Shown: positions 22,708 to 35,500 of the stretch, piece after piece
How the letters are laid out: every line of letters starts with the position of its first letter
Position numbering within the stretch: the first letter of the stretch is position 1
Assembly (NCBI GenBank): GCA_009602735.1
Contig: WELA01010214.1
Location: forward strand, 589,858 to 653,857
Direction: 5' to 3'
Source: Mesotaenium endlicherianum
Lineage: Eukaryota > Streptophyta > Zygnematophyceae > Zygnematales > Mesotaeniaceae
Length of the DNA: 64,000 nt
The notes under the pieces: model-generated
The model's input: the letters and a program-made list of their open reading frames with translations, nothing else
What the model was told of the DNA's origin: nothing
Databases searched by the model: none
Made by a program: the position numbers and the translations under genes

Positions 22708-25700
22708 ATTTAGAGTTGTTAACTGCGTCCTTCAATGTTTCCAGAGAGGTATAGCAATTAATGATAGCCAATGCAGTCCGAGCTGATTTCTTCACATGTG
22801 CATTTGGAGGACCGTGACGTCTACGAGGTCTCAATGGATAGCTCAATTCCTGCCACCAATTTTCTCGCCATGCTGATGAATCTGCCACCTGGGGGAACCT
22901 TAAGTCCTATAAAAACGTGGGAATCTGATTCAAGCCAGTTCAGGTCAGTGGCTACGCACATGGACCACCTTATTGCGGGTGCAAGCCAGAGCAAGCTGAT
23001 TGCCAAGCATTGCCATCATACGGAATGTTACGGAGACTACTACTCCTGATGACTGGTGCGAAGATCTGGACCAAATGGCAAGTTTTACCGACGCCAATTG
23101 GCATATAAACCTAAAGGCCCTTACACATCCTTCCACGTCGACCTTCAGCACGCCTTTCGTTACGTCTTGATATGAGACAATAAATAATCAAAACGAAAAT
23201 GCAAATTGAATACATTTTAGCGAAACCCCACGATAATAAAATGAAGGCCCACACGCCTACTTAAACCACGCCGACTTAGAACAGCTAGCGCATCAACAAG
23301 GTTGAAGGACACAAGGGGCACAGGGTCTAGAACCAGATCTAGCAAGAGCAATACCAAAAGGTAATGTAAAGAATTAGGGCTTGTTTATGGTGGCCAGTTG
23401 CATAATGTTCTATTCCGTCGTTTGCGCTCTTGTATTTTCTTAAGTTCAATTTTTTATGATTCAAAATGACCAAAATTCCAATTTTGGTTTGTAGCAACCA
23501 CGCTTCATATTGTTGAATCATGAGTCAAAGGCCCCGCAAAGAATGTCGCCATTTGATATTGACCTCTTTTGTCGTGGCTTTTGGCACAGTTAGCTTTCAA
23601 AAAGAGTGAAGGTACGAAAAGTTGTAAAGTAGGCAGAGTTTGACAATGCATCTTTGACATGGACACCCGAGTACGCCACTTGCAATTTTTCTTTGCACAA
23701 AAAGTGAGAAATTGACAGTTTTTTCCAAATAACTTACATCACCACTTAAGACCATTTGAGTTTTGCGTTGTGATGCCAAGTTTGGGCACGATATTCAAAT
23801 TTTAAGAGACTAGATTTAGAATTGAATTAATCGCTAAAACGCACCGTAAAACGAACTCTCCTATCTCCCTTTGCTTCCCTGCTTTTCCCTCCTCTCTCTC
23901 TTCTTTCCTTTTTCTTGCAGTAGAAGCTTCCAGGTGGCGCGCTGCTGGCATACCAAGTGTCGGCAGGCGAGAAGCGTACATTCCTCCAAGTGAAGATGAC
24001 CAGTACCCAAGTCAGGGGGGAGATGGCGGACGTGGCAAATGTGGCGAATGATCCAATTGTGGCAAACACGCTTCCTGAATTTTGGGGTCTGGGGGCTGCA
24101 GGGGAGGGCAGTGTCCACAGAGGGGGAGCTTACGCTGTAGCAGGTAAACTAAATGCTGGTTCCTGCCAGATAAAAAAAATATCACTTCATGCATGCGCAC
24201 TCCGTACGTGCAAGTGGAGAATGGTGCATGTGCTCATGATACCTGCACTTATAGGGAAGGTCGTCCATGGACGTCAGCGTGCGGGACATGCTAAAAGACT
24301 TGCCGGTCGTCGGGAGCCTCCTCATCAAAGACGGGATCCGTCCAAAATTTTCAAGGTTGAGTACATGTGCTATGCACACAGCGTTCGGAAGGGATATGTG
24401 TATGTCCCGCGTGCACTGATGAGTGATTTGCAAGTTTACAAGCGAATGCGCAAGCGTAGCGCACAACGCCCAGACTCACATCCTCAGTTAGCAACAAATC
24501 TTGAGCAAGACTTGCAAGCACCATCCTGAGACCGTCACGGGGCAAATATGAAGGAGGTCAAAGTTTAAAACTACACCGATTCGGATCGGTGGACGGGCGC
24601 CCGACGGGCAAATTTGAGCAGATGAGATCATACTTTGACTATTCTATTATTGTCATACCGTCGTTTTTGGCCAAGTTTCGGATGATGTTCCACTGACAAG
24701 ATTCACTTACTTCCACGCCCGTCGACGCTGTTGTACCAAATCTTCAAGTTCCCCGAATCGACTCGGCCCGCCAGACAACAAATGCACCTGTGATCAGGGA
24801 CTCCTGTATCCATCCCTCTGACTCCTTGTCGAATGACATGGTTGTCTTTTTCTCGTTCAATGTCATATCGCGTACTCTGACAATCATTTATCATATGCAC
24901 GTCCGGCCACACTCACACCACCTTCGCGACGTTGATTTCATCCTGTGAATGCCAAGTATTGTTTCGTCGTCATCGTTTGCGATCCTTGCAAGTCCAAAAT
25001 AGATAGGATCGTCATCTCCCGTGCATTGATTGTGGCGAATGTTCCCTGGATTGCGGTATGATTCAACTCCAAGCCTGCGACATATCTTCACGTCGTAGTA
25101 TAACCAAAGTAATCCGCCCCCACATTAGTCGGTATGAAAAGACTTCGAGGTACACATAATGATTACCAGCCTGGCACCATCTTCACCAATGCATACGACT
25201 CTGCCATGATTATTGCATTCCAAGACAATCTAGGTGGTTGTCATTTGCAAACCAAGTGGCCTGAATGTGTTTCTAGCAAATGGGAAGCCTCTCATCCAGT
25301 CTTCATCTGGACACAACCATACCAATTGTGGGAGTTTGTCTTCATTTATTTTCCACAGAATAGAGGTATCCTCCGACCAAGACAAATGATAACATTCTGG
25401 CCAGTATAATGCATCCTCGCACCTACATCATGCAGAATGATGTCATACTTGTGAAGCAGCATGCTTTCATTCTAAAGCTCAAATGTTTTGTTTAATATTT
25501 CAATTCGAGGATTATTATGCTCTACAGGCATGTGAGCAGCATGTCATACAAAAAGCACGAGAAGGTCCTCCTTCACAGATAACATTTAATAGCCATGATT
25601 CTTGATTAACTGGATATATCCTTCCAAAGCAACCACCAATAAATTAAGCTAAGCATGTATCAATCCTGCGTTAATCTACCTGCTTGTTGTACGTCATTCA

Positions 25701-26576
25701 AGCTGCCTGCAATGTAACTATCCATATGATGATTATATACACCCATGAAATTACTCATCCCACTATTTCCTACCCCTCCCCTAAATCTAAGAGTTACAAG
25801 TACAGAACCTTGTCACCACTGCGCAACAAGTACTGGTTAGTCTTCTTCCTATTCTACTGCTTCTTCTTCCCTACCGGCCTTCTTGCTTTCTTCTTGGCAC
25901 ACCCTCCAGTCGCAATACTTGAACCTCCCCCACGCTTATTACCCTTGCCTGCAATTAACACAAGCAACAGTCATTAGCGACGAGGCTTTCTCAAAAGACA
26001 AATCTCATTACTCAATGCGTTTGCCATTGCTGCTCACCTGTTGGAATGTTGTCTGATATCTGGAGATAACTGGCGAGCTGTTCTTCAGTGAAATCACTTC
26101 CGTACTCAGTCCGCAATTTTGCCACCTGCCAATTATCCATGCAGTTAGTAGCAGGTAGCAGGTTTATGCACGAGGCTGTTAGCATACAAATATCTCAAGA
26201 TAACTTCACTTCATGCATGAAAGCCACAATAGCCAATAGTAGGTGTTACTTACCCCTTATGTCACCGAATTGATGAGCGTTTCCATGGTGAGCTGTACAG
26301 TGTCTATCCCACAAATCCTCAAACTTTGTATCGGATTTATCATTATGTCCCACAGTTTTTTGGTTTTCATTAACCATTCAGCCATTTTTGCCCTCTTTGC
26401 CCTCTTTGCCTCCTCAAACCTGCTCCCATTGGCAGTCCATGGGCCAGCTGCGTATTCATCTTTGACATCATCAGCCTGATATTTGCCACGAGCGATTGCT
26501 TATTTGAATTCCACAACTTTTGCAGCGCCTGCACAGATACCACAAACACTGCAGTGATAAAGTGCTCATGGGTTAT
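22708..26576. other. Long AT-rich region without recognisable genes
   Basis: Open frames such as 22771-23049 (+), 23957-24529 (+), 24891-25091 (-) and 25134-25409 (+) show no family motif. Some may be decayed mobile-element sequence, but I cannot support an assignment. Confidence 0.6.
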
Positions 26577-27307
26577 TGTAAGGTCATAGGTTCTACAAAG
26601 TGCATTTTTGAGTTCCTAAAAAGTATGTTTTGATTGCGTAGAAGTGTAGAGTGTATTTTTGTGGTCATTTAAATATAAAGTTCATCGAATTTGGTTAAGT
26701 ATTGAGAGAGTTATGGATTACCAAAGTTAAAATAATTTTAAGGTAGGTTGACGACTGTCCTTAATTCGCGGTGAGCGCGACCGTCAGATTGACCAACAGC
26801 GTCAAGCGATCTAGGCCGTTAGAGTGAATTCGAACCTTCACGTAAGTTCGGCTGACGCGGAGTGCCGACTAGGTCGATTACCTAGAAGTTTCGGATTAGC
26901 CTAGCGCGTCTAAGTTTGTATATTCTAGATATTTCGATGCATGCATGTGGACGTCAAATCGGCCCAACGCGTCAAATGAGACTGATCTGGCTTTCTCACG
27001 AACATTCTGGAAGGGACGATTTGACAAACACTTAGGGCCGCCAAGGGGCAAGCGATCGTCGTAGAAAACTATATATAGACATAACTACTTCATTTCCTAT
27101 CATATTTCACTTCTGTAAATTTCTACGGGTTTGTAAGAACAAGACCTTCCATCCTACATCATTTGTGAGCAGTTTCTTGCTACTCAAAATGTTGAGTAAT
27201 TTTTCTAAGCTTTCTTAGTGATATGCCGTTGCACCTTTAGTATGATTGCAACTAGTTCCTTTCCTCGTGAGTCACCACCCTTCCACTAGGGCACTCTGCC
27301 CCTTTCA
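26577..27307 (+). repeat. Probable 5' LTR of T1
   Basis: Proposed from a TGTAAGG start, a CCTTTCA end (the two are inverted with one mismatch), a TATA-like TATATATAG at about 27069-27077 and a primer-binding-like TGGTACTGGAGC at 27310 directly after the end. No 3' LTR exists in the window to confirm it, because T1 is cut at 32505. Confidence 0.55.
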
Positions 27308-27344
27308 TCTGGTACTGGAGCAGGACTAGTTTGCATATTATATT

Positions 27345-28370
27345 ATGGAGTCGCAGTCGGCAGCTGGAGGAGGCGAACATGCCGAGCATGTTGAGCGCGC
27401 GGGGCAGCAGGCAGCACCAACAATGACCAGAGAGCAACAAGAGATGCGGGCGATGCTAAGGCAAATGACGAATGCAATTGGAGAAGAAGTCTACAGCCAG
27501 TTTCAACAAAATATGCGCGCGGAAGTGGAGAGAATGGTGCGAGTTGTTATGGAGAACGCCGCTTCGACGAGTTCGGCACCTGCACCTGTTGTACCACCAA
27601 TTCATGTTAACCCAGTGGTGCAGCCAGTTATTCCACCCGCATTAGGAGTGCGTGCGCCTAAGCCTGAAGTGTACACAGGAAAGCGTGGATCGCCGCCTGT
27701 TCATCAATGGATATTTGGAGTGAAGAAGTTTATGGAGTATTCTCCGCTCACGCCCGACAGGCAAGTCGGCTTTGTGATTACCTTGCTGAAGAAGAGTGCT
27801 GGAGCTTGGTATGAGCGACAAGAGCAGCTGTCTGGAGTTCCTGCTACTGTTGATCAGCTATTTGAAGGCTTGAAGAGGCAGTTTCAACCTATTGCACCCG
27901 AGGCTACCGCTCGAGATCTATTGGTGCGCCTTTGTCAACGAGCAAGCGTTCAAGAGTATGTATCGTGCTTCAATGAGCTGGTGCTTCAATGTCCATCCAT
28001 GCACGAGTCGGAGATGATGGACAAGTTCAAGAGGGGACTCAAGCCAACTATGGCCAAGGAAGTGGCGCTCAAGGACCCTACCAGTCTTGGAGAAATGATG
28101 GCATTGGCAACGAGGGTCGAAGCTGTGGAGTATAGTCAGAGGCAGTGGGGCAGCCACAACTTTGGAGGATATTGATACTTTATGTCTCAAGCGCCAAGCA
28201 CGATTATTCAAGGTCCAGTACCTATGGAGTTGGGACTTGTTCAGTACCAGCGCAGGCAGTAGAATTTCAAGCGAAGAAGACCCTGTTATGATTGTGGCAA
28301 GCTTGGACATCTGGCTCGAGACTGTCATGTGAAGGCGAAGCAACCTCAACAGTAGGGAAAAGGAGGACGC
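27345..28370 (+). pseudogene. T1 gag, broken
   Basis: Open from 27345 to 28175 (276 codons). It carries a retrotransposon gag domain, recognisable by the segments KPEVYTGKRGSPPVHQWIF, FVITLLKKSAGAWY and LVRLCQRASVQEYVSCFNEL. The frame stops at 28173-28175 and again shortly after, but beyond it a zinc knuckle CYDCGKLGHLARDC (C-x2-C-x4-H-x4-C) is still readable around 28288-28329. The knuckle places the original gag end near 28370. This copy cannot make full-length Gag without suppression. Confidence 0.85.
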
Positions 28371-28675
28371 CAGTAAGTCGTTCTGGGGTGTCTACTGGCG
28401 TGAAGACAAGAACTCACAGGAGGTTATCCCCAGGAGCCTGCCGAGAAGCAAAGTACAAGACGTTGACAAGCCTATCATTGTGGAAGGAGTAGTCGACGGC
28501 AACAAGGCGAAGTGTATGGTCGACAGTGGCGCAAGTGCAAATTTTGTACACAAGAAGCTGGTGAAAGAGTGGCGAATCCCTCTGCAAAAGCATTATGAGC
28601 CTAAGGAGGCAATTTTGGCGAATGGGCAGAGACTCAAGTGTGGTGCACCTACGGAAGCTATTCACGTGGAAGTAG

Positions 28676-28680
28676 CGGGG
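28676..28680. repeat. Target-site duplication of S1, left copy (CGGGG)
   Basis: Matches 29623-29627 on the other side of S1. Confidence 0.9.
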
Positions 28681-29100
28681 TGTAACGATTTAAGCTTTTT
28701 AGGCGTATTTGGGACGTTTTCCCAATTACCTAAAATACGTTATACTATTTATCATAAGTTATTTGATAAATGATTGCATCACATTGAATTATTCGCCACA
28801 CACGTGTGCCGATTAATTCCCGGTCGATTGGCAAAATGACCGAGATACTATTGCAAAAAGCGTAGTAACGTAATTCGACTACTTCGCAAAAGTACGACAT
28901 AATTATTCATGTAGTTACTTTGAATAATTATGAGATGATAATTTAATTAATCATTGTTTGATTAAGTTATTTTGATTGTCATTATCACGAATAATGGACA
29001 ATCACAGATTTCGAATTACAACTAGTCGTAATACGAAGAAACTGTCGTATCATTAATACGAACCTACAGTCGTAAAGTCAAACGAAACGAAATATGCAAA

Positions 29101-29178
29101 GTCGCTTTGCATCCGAGCGGATTCGAACCCGCGACTTTCGTTAGAAACGTTCACACCTAACCGATTGGCCAAAGTAGC
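29101..29178 (-). tRNA. tRNA-Arg(UCU)-like sequence, degenerate, inside LTR S1
   Basis: On the minus strand an A-box-like TGGCCAATCGG and a perfect B-box GGTTCGAATCC are correctly spaced, with a 7-nt loop TTTCTAA carrying U33, a TCT anticodon and A37-A38. A GCGG/CCGC T-stem and a CTTTG/CAAAG acceptor pairing are present. The anticodon stem pairs only at two positions and the acceptor has mismatches, so this is a tRNA-derived pseudogene or mimic, not a convincing functional tRNA. Confidence 0.5.
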
Positions 29179-29232
29179 TTTTTAAACTACCGGTTCATGA
29201 CGAAAGCATGTGTACGCGACTCCGCGATCAAT

Positions 29233-29255
29233 CGCGACTTTTTCGGAAAGTCGCG
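29233..29255. other. CG-rich 9-bp hairpin in S1
   Basis: CGCGACTTT, loop TTCGG, AAAGTCGCG: a perfect 9-bp inverted repeat. Confidence 0.8.
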
Positions 29256-29622
29256 AGAACGCGAAAACGCCCGTTTGGCGCGAAACGGTTTTTCGTGAAC
29301 CGTCGAAAAGTCTCCAAACGGCCAACTGCGCGTTTCAAGCATTCGGCCGAATGGGACACGTCCCTTCGACCATTTTCGTTGAACATGAACCAGTGCCCTA
29401 GGTGGTGACTCGAAGCACTCCAGTGCCTCATGTTGTGCAGGTATAAATACCTGCAGAGTCATTGTGAGTGCAACTCTCACAAGCACACATTCTACGTTAG
29501 TTTTCACTTTCGCTCTTTCGAGTATTCGTCAATTTCCACAAGTATACAGATTTTCCTCCCACTTGAATTAAATATTTCTTGAATACCGAGGAAAGATCCT
29601 CTCGAAAAGCAGAAACGTTACA

Positions 29623-29627
29623 CGGGG
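29623..29627. repeat. Target-site duplication of S1, right copy (CGGGG)
   Basis: Matches 28676-28680. Confidence 0.9.
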
Positions 29628-32505
29628 CACCAGAGTAAGGAAGTTATGAAGCAGGCAGAGTTAGGTCATCACGAGGTGATATTGGGTCGACCACGGCTAA
29701 GGAAAGCCAACCCTCAAGTGCATTGGAGCACATGACAAGTGAAGGTCCAAGGGCGTGATGGTCGAATGGAGACAGCGAAACAGGTGGAGGTAGATACGAC
29801 CACAAGTAACTGTCTTCTCTCGAGCCTGCAAGTTAAGAAGCTAAGCAGGACGAATGAGGTGAAGGAGATGTACCTTGTTTCGGTGGCCCTGGCCAGGTCA
29901 TCAAATGGAGCAAGTGTGAATCCTAACAGCCTGGGCGAATGTACATCGCCGGAGGAGCAAGTAGTGGTGTTTGATCCCCTTGCTCAGAAGGAGCAGAGCT
30001 CAACTACTCAAGACAAGAAGCCTGCTGAGATGCCTGCCCAAATTAAGGCGCTGTTGGAGGAGTTCAAGTGCGTGTTTCCTGAGGAGCTACCTGCAGGATT
30101 ACCTCCACAGAGAGCTATGGAGCACAAGATTGAGTTGGAACCAAGGAGCAAGCCACCAGTGAGACCCGCCTATCGACAATCGTTTGCGGAGTTGGATGAG
30201 TTGAAGAAGCAGCTGACATTATTGGAGAAGGGATTCATCCGACCCAGTGAGTCTCCATTTGCAGCGCCAATCTTAATTGTGAAGAAGAAGGATGCGACTA
30301 TGAGGATGTCTGTCGACTACCGGGTGCTGAACAAGATCACGATCAATAACAGGTACACACTTCCACGAGTGGACGAGTTGATTGACAGGCTTGTCGGGGC
30401 GAAGTATTTCTCGAAGATTGATTTGAGGAGTGGCTATCACCAGGTACGGATTGCAAAAGGAGACGTTCAAAAGGTTACTTTCAGGACTCGCTATGGTTTA
30501 TTTGAGTTTACAGTCATGCCTTTTGAATTCACTAATGCACCTGCTCCATTCATGGGACTCATCAATAGTATCTTCAGACCCTACTTGGACCAGTTTGTGG
30601 TGGTATTTTTGGACGACATCTTGATCTATTCGAAGACCTTGGAGGAGCATGTGGAGCATCTAAGGAAGGTGTTGGAGGTCTTGAGAGATCAGAAGTTGTA
30701 TGGGAAGATGAGCAAGTGCGACTTCTGTCTCAATGAAGTCGAGTTTCTTGGACATATAGTGGGAGCTGAAGGAGTCAAGGTGGAACAGAAGAAGGTGCAA
30801 GCAATCAGAGATTGGCCGGTACCTGTTGATATTCATCAACTCAGGAGTTTCCTCGGCATGGCGAATTACTATTGACGCTTCATTGAAGGATTTGCCAGGT
30901 GTGTGCACCGCCCACGGACATGTTAAAGAAGCAGGAAAAGTGGTTATGGGGTGACAATGAGCAGCAAGCTTTTGAGAAGATTAAGGAGATGTTGACACAG
31001 GCACCTGTGTTGGCAATTGCCAGTCCAGAGCTTCCTTTCACCATCATCACGGACGCATCGAATTTCACAGTGGGAGCCATTCTTCTCCAGGACCAGGGCA
31101 AAGGATTGCAACCTGTGGCAAACGAGAGCAGGATATTGAGTCCTGCTGAGCAAAATTATGCAGCACACGAGCGGGAGATGTTGGCTATTATCCAGGCTTT
31201 GAGAATTTGGCGATGTTATGTGGACGGCCGGAAGGTGTTCATCAAGACCGACCACAAGAGCTTGGAAAAGTTCATGACACAGCCAGCGTTGACACCAAGA
31301 CAAGTAAGGTGGATGGAGTTTCTGCAACAGTTCGACCACGAGATTGAGTACTTACCTGGAAAGACCAACCCTGCAGACGCTTTATCTAAGAGGTGTGACC
31401 TTGCAGCTGTCTCAGTCATCAAGGAGAGTATGGACTTCAAGGAGAAGCTTCAGAGAGGTTATGAGGAGGACCCAGAGTTTGCTGAAGGTGGAGCAGCTGA
31501 GTCCAACTCGAGTATGCAGAAGGAGGACGGCATATGGTATTTTGATGATTCCAAGAGAGTGGTGATACTTGCCATCAAGGAGCTACGAGACTTACTACTT
31601 GCGGAGCATCATGATTGCTTATATGCTGGACACTGGAAACGAGAAGACGGCAAGCGTGCTGAAGCAAGAGTACTATTGGAGAAACATGGACAAGGACATC
31701 AAGGAGTGGATCAGGAGTTGCGATGCGTGCCAGCGTGACAAGACACCAAATCAAAAGAAAGGAGGTACCTTGCAACCCCTGCCTATTTCAGAGTATCCTT
31801 GGGAGCAGATTGCTATGGACTTCATCACATCTTTACCAGTCATTGGTCAAGGGCAAAATTCAGTATGGCGTGTGTCTGATCGACTCAGCAAGATGGCACA
31901 CTTCATTCCCATGAAGGAGACTTGTACGGCAGCAGATGTGGCACGACTATTCTTTGATCATATTTTCAGGCTACATGGGTTGCCGAAGGTGATTATTTCA
32001 GACCGAGATCCAAGGTTTACTAGTAACTTTTGGCGGTCATTGTTTACTTTGATGGGGACCAAGCTGAGTATGAGCACTTCCTATCATTCTCAGACAGACG
32101 GGCAGAGTGAGAGGCTCAGCAGAACTCTGCAAGAGGTGCTTAGGAGTTTCGCTGTGGAAGACCCTTCGGAGTGGGACAAAAAGTTGCCAGGGTTGGAGTT
32201 TGCCTATAACAACAGCATGCAGGAATCCACCAAGCAGTCACCATTCGCTATAGTTTATGGGAGAGAAGTACATCATCCAAGGAACATCTTGTTGGAGAAG
32301 GCCAAGGAGACTCAGGTTCCTCCTATACAAGCTTTTATGGAGCAGATGGCCAACACTTGGGATATGGCAAAGACGTGTATTTGAAAGGCACAAGAAGAGC
32401 AGGTCAAGCATGCTAACAAGCACAAGAGGGAAGTGACATTCCATGTGGGCGACAAAGTACTCTTGTCAACAGAGAACCTACCTTTCACAGGCAAGGCGGG
32501 CGGAG

Positions 32506-35500
32506 TCGAACAAGTGCCTGACGCGGCATTCGTTGTTCGTGGAGCAGTCATGGGACAGGGGACGGCTGGGTCCAACTGCGGCGGCACAGGCCAAGCTAGA
32601 CCGGGTCGCGGCCTCCTGCGGCAGGTCGCTGAAGCTGAGCGGGCCTGTAGGCCTGCGCCGAACGTGCGTCGTGGGTGTAGGTGGTCGAGGCTCCTCCACT
32701 GGCTGCGCAAGGTTCTCCTCCGCAGACTCCTCGGGAAGCTGCTCCCATTGCTCCTCCTCCTCCTCGTTGCTGTCGAGGGGTAGGTCGTCAGACTTGCCAG
32801 GATAGGCGGCCTGTCGCATGGCTTCTGTCTTTGATGCCGTGATGCGAGGCCAGGAGTCGCAAGTCTGGTGCGATGCGCGTTGGGATGGCGGCTGAGAGTC
32901 CATACTGTACTGGATGGCCACGCCAACAGGTACGTCGTGGCGTACGCGGACGTCTGTCCTCGTTAAAGGCCCGCTGCGAGACGCTGAGGCCATGGCAGCG
33001 GTGGGGGCAGCCGCCGCTGAGTCCGAGCAAGGACTGCGGCAGCGATGGCGGTACGGGCAACGGCAAGAGCCTCGGTGGCATCCTCCGCCATTTGCCGCAT
33101 CCTGGCGCGGTGCGCTGCGCAGATGCGTATTTGCTCCCTGGCCTGGGCTGCCAGGTAATCTGCCTGCTCTTGTGGTGTGAGGTGGAGCTCTGCGCTAGGC
33201 AAGTCCAGCTCCTCATCCTGCGGCTCAAGCAGGTCCTCTCCCAGAGAGATCTCCTTGTCCTCGGGCCCTCCCTTATCGATCTGGACCACTGATCGGCCGT
33301 CGCCCAGTCCCATGAAGCCGTAGAGAGCGAACACCGCTGGGCAGCAAACGACGATGTCGAGGGGCAAGGACGCCATGCGAGTCCCTCCTGATTGCCAGTC
33401 AGGTCGATAGAAGACCCGCTCCGCCCAGTGTAGACCGCGGCGCTGATGGGAAAGAGCACGTCCTACCCTAGTAGTACGTTGAAGGACTCTGAAGGAATGA
33501 CGAGCGCGTGCTGATGGATGGTCGTCTCGTCTGCAGTGCCCGGGCGCAGAGTGAACCGCAGTGCCAGCCTTGTGCGACCTGTGACGGACTCTGAGGTGCC
33601 GGCCGCAATGTTGATGCGCGTCAGCAAGTCCTCCAAGTCGGCCGAAGAGAGCCCCAACCACGGAAGTAGCGCAGGCCGATGAGGACCGGCTGCGCGCCTG
33701 TGTCAAACATGATGCGCTGCGGCGCCTGGGTGTTGACGAGCACGATCCTCTGCGAATTATCCAAAAACGCAGCGTTAGGAGTGCTGATCATTCTGCACTC
33801 ATGCGCAGGGCGCGCTGGTGCGGATCACAGCGCGGTTGCAGCATTGGCTATAGGCCTGCCAATGGCAACGCGCACATATCTGCGCGTGACCGAAGTAGCA
33901 ACTAAGCGGCCTGCCTCGTTGCCTCCATGGAAACACCGAGCTCCGCAAAGGAGACCGCCGGCATGCGATGCAGCGCCAGCGAGATGACTTCGGCGCTGAG
34001 CTGTACCGTCGTCATCGGCGAGGCGAGCGCACGTGGCGCGGGCTCCGCTGGGGCTGCAGGCGTCTCCAACACGCTTAACAAACGGGGCAGGCGCGGCGCC
34101 TCCTCCGTCCGTCGACCCTGGTCTGGCCCTTCGCGCTTCTGCGGCGCTGCAAGTCGACCGGCTGGTGCCGCAAGCGTGTGCTCGCGGCTCGTCGACCAAT
34201 CGCAAGGCGGCTGCCAAGAGGCTGCGTACGTGCGCAACAACCCAGAATGGCAGCTACTGGCGCAGCCGCAAGGCCTGCCGCGGAGCCTGATGCGCGGTCT
34301 ACCGCAAGGCCTGCTGCGCCGCCTGCCGCAGGGCATGTCAAATGGCCTGCCGCGTTGCCTGTCGCAGAGCCTCCCCCAAGGCCTGGCGTGGCGGCTGACG
34401 CTGTCATGGCGGCTGGCGCGTGTGCGGACGCCCGCACACTTGCAGACGCAAGCGCAAGCGCTGCAGGCGCAAGCGCATGCGTAGCGGTCGGAAGCGCAAC
34501 GGCTGTCAAGTGCGTAGCTGCTGGAACGGCTGCAGCTGCTGGCGAGCACACGGCTGCGAAGAGGCTGCCACGTGGCGCCTCCTGGTGGCTCCTGAAGTCA
34601 AGGGAAGTCAAGGGGTCGCGTCGTTAGACCGGCGTCGGTGTCAGTCTTGGCTCCCCCGTGCGAAGCTCGTGGCGCCCTCTCCCTGGTGCGTTCACTTGCT
34701 GGAGCCCCTGCAGCGCCAAATGTGCTGTTGCCGGAGTTTTGTGTGCAGCCACGATTTAAGCCCTGGCTGTGCGCAACCGTGTTGCGGCCGTCGGGACCCC
34801 GCACGGCGATTTGGCCGGGCAGCGCCGTCGGGGTAGCCCCCCCCTGAATGAGGATGGCGGCCGCGGCCGCCAGATCAGCGCTGGCTGGGCCGAGCTGTGC
34901 CAAGTGCCAAGTCGCAGCACGTGTGCGCCAGGGATAAAACCCTGGCTGTACGCAGCTGCAGGCGCGCCGTCGGCGCCCTGTCCGAGGATCCGGCCGCACA
35001 GCGTAGTCGGGGATGCCCCCCCTTGCCTGAAGATGGCGGTCGCAGCCGCTGTCTTTGCATTGGCCGTGCCGTGCTGCGTGCGCCGCACCACGTGGCAGCA
35101 CTTGTGACCAGCTGCCGTGCGCAGCTGCGGCTGTTGCTGCGAAGCTGTCGTGGCGTCGCCGGCTGCGCAACGGGCCTTGCAACGCAATGTGCGACGTGCG
35201 CGTACGTGCGAGTGCGCGCGCGGGCACGCAGCTGTCGGCAAGAGCGGCCCCACTTGTCGTGCAGGCAACAAGTGGCAGCCTCTGCTTGGGCCTGTTGTCT
35301 GCAGCAGCCAGCTGGGGGCCGCTATTTTTGGCCTGTGCGCAGATCTGCGCACGGGCTTGCCGTGCGTACGGCAAAGGACACTGCAACTGTTCTAGCTGCA
35401 GCCGTGCGTGCCGCCTGGTGAGCTCGTGCCGGCGTGCTAGCTGTTATTGCGCGGGCCGAGGGGAAGCCTACTGGCGACAGCAGGGCAGCACAGGCCAGGG

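Larger units (their letters stand above)
28681..29622. mobile_element. S1: solo LTR (942 bp) inserted in T1
   Basis: Starts TGTAACG and ends CGTTACA (7-bp perfect terminal inverted repeat) and is flanked by the 5-bp direct repeat CGGGG (28676-28680 and 29623-29627). Removing the insert and one repeat re-joins the T1 protease frame. It contains a TATA-like GTATAAATAC at 29441-29450, a tRNA-like stretch and a CG-rich hairpin. No gag or pol is present, and size and ends fit an LTR left by LTR-LTR recombination. Orientation is not certain. Confidence 0.88.
28480..32440 (+). pseudogene. T1 pol (protease, RT, RNase H, integrase), broken
   Basis: The protease motif VDSGASANFV is at about 28519-28548. 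Sequence resumes after solo LTR S1 at 29628 with VILGRPRL, then meets an in-frame TGA near 29733. RT runs 29739-30875 with [20 protein letters not shown] and the active-site strand [10 protein letters not shown]; the usual LPFGLTNAP strand has become [13 protein letters not shown] follows MANYY at about 30873. RNase H runs 30899-31500 ([25 protein letters not shown]). A frameshift near 31610-31660 separates it from integrase 31569-32384, which keeps [14 protein letters not shown] and TDGQSER. A further TGA lies at 32382-32384. The enzymes are recognisable but not expressible as one polyprotein. Confidence 0.9.
26577..32505 (+). mobile_element. T1: decayed Ty3/gypsy LTR retrotransposon, 3' end missing
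   Basis: Order LTR, gag, protease, reverse transcriptase, RNase H, integrase identifies Ty3/gypsy. It ends abruptly at about 32505 in the linker after the integrase core (GDKVLLSTENLPF...GKAG), where a different, GC-rich element T2 starts in the opposite direction. A solo LTR (S1) splits its protease region. Frameshifts and stops show it is dead. Confidence 0.9.

Noticed and set aside
23957-24529. 190-codon open frame in the gene-poor region
   Set aside because: No motif, no splice context, composition like surrounding non-coding DNA.
24703-25409. Several short frames on both strands that look faintly coding
   Set aside because: Could be remnants of an old mobile element or domesticated gene, but no recognisable motif supports a call.
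29208-29507. Overlapping frames in the CG-rich part of S1
   Set aside because: The region is explained as part of a solo LTR; frames overlap on both strands because of inverted repeats.
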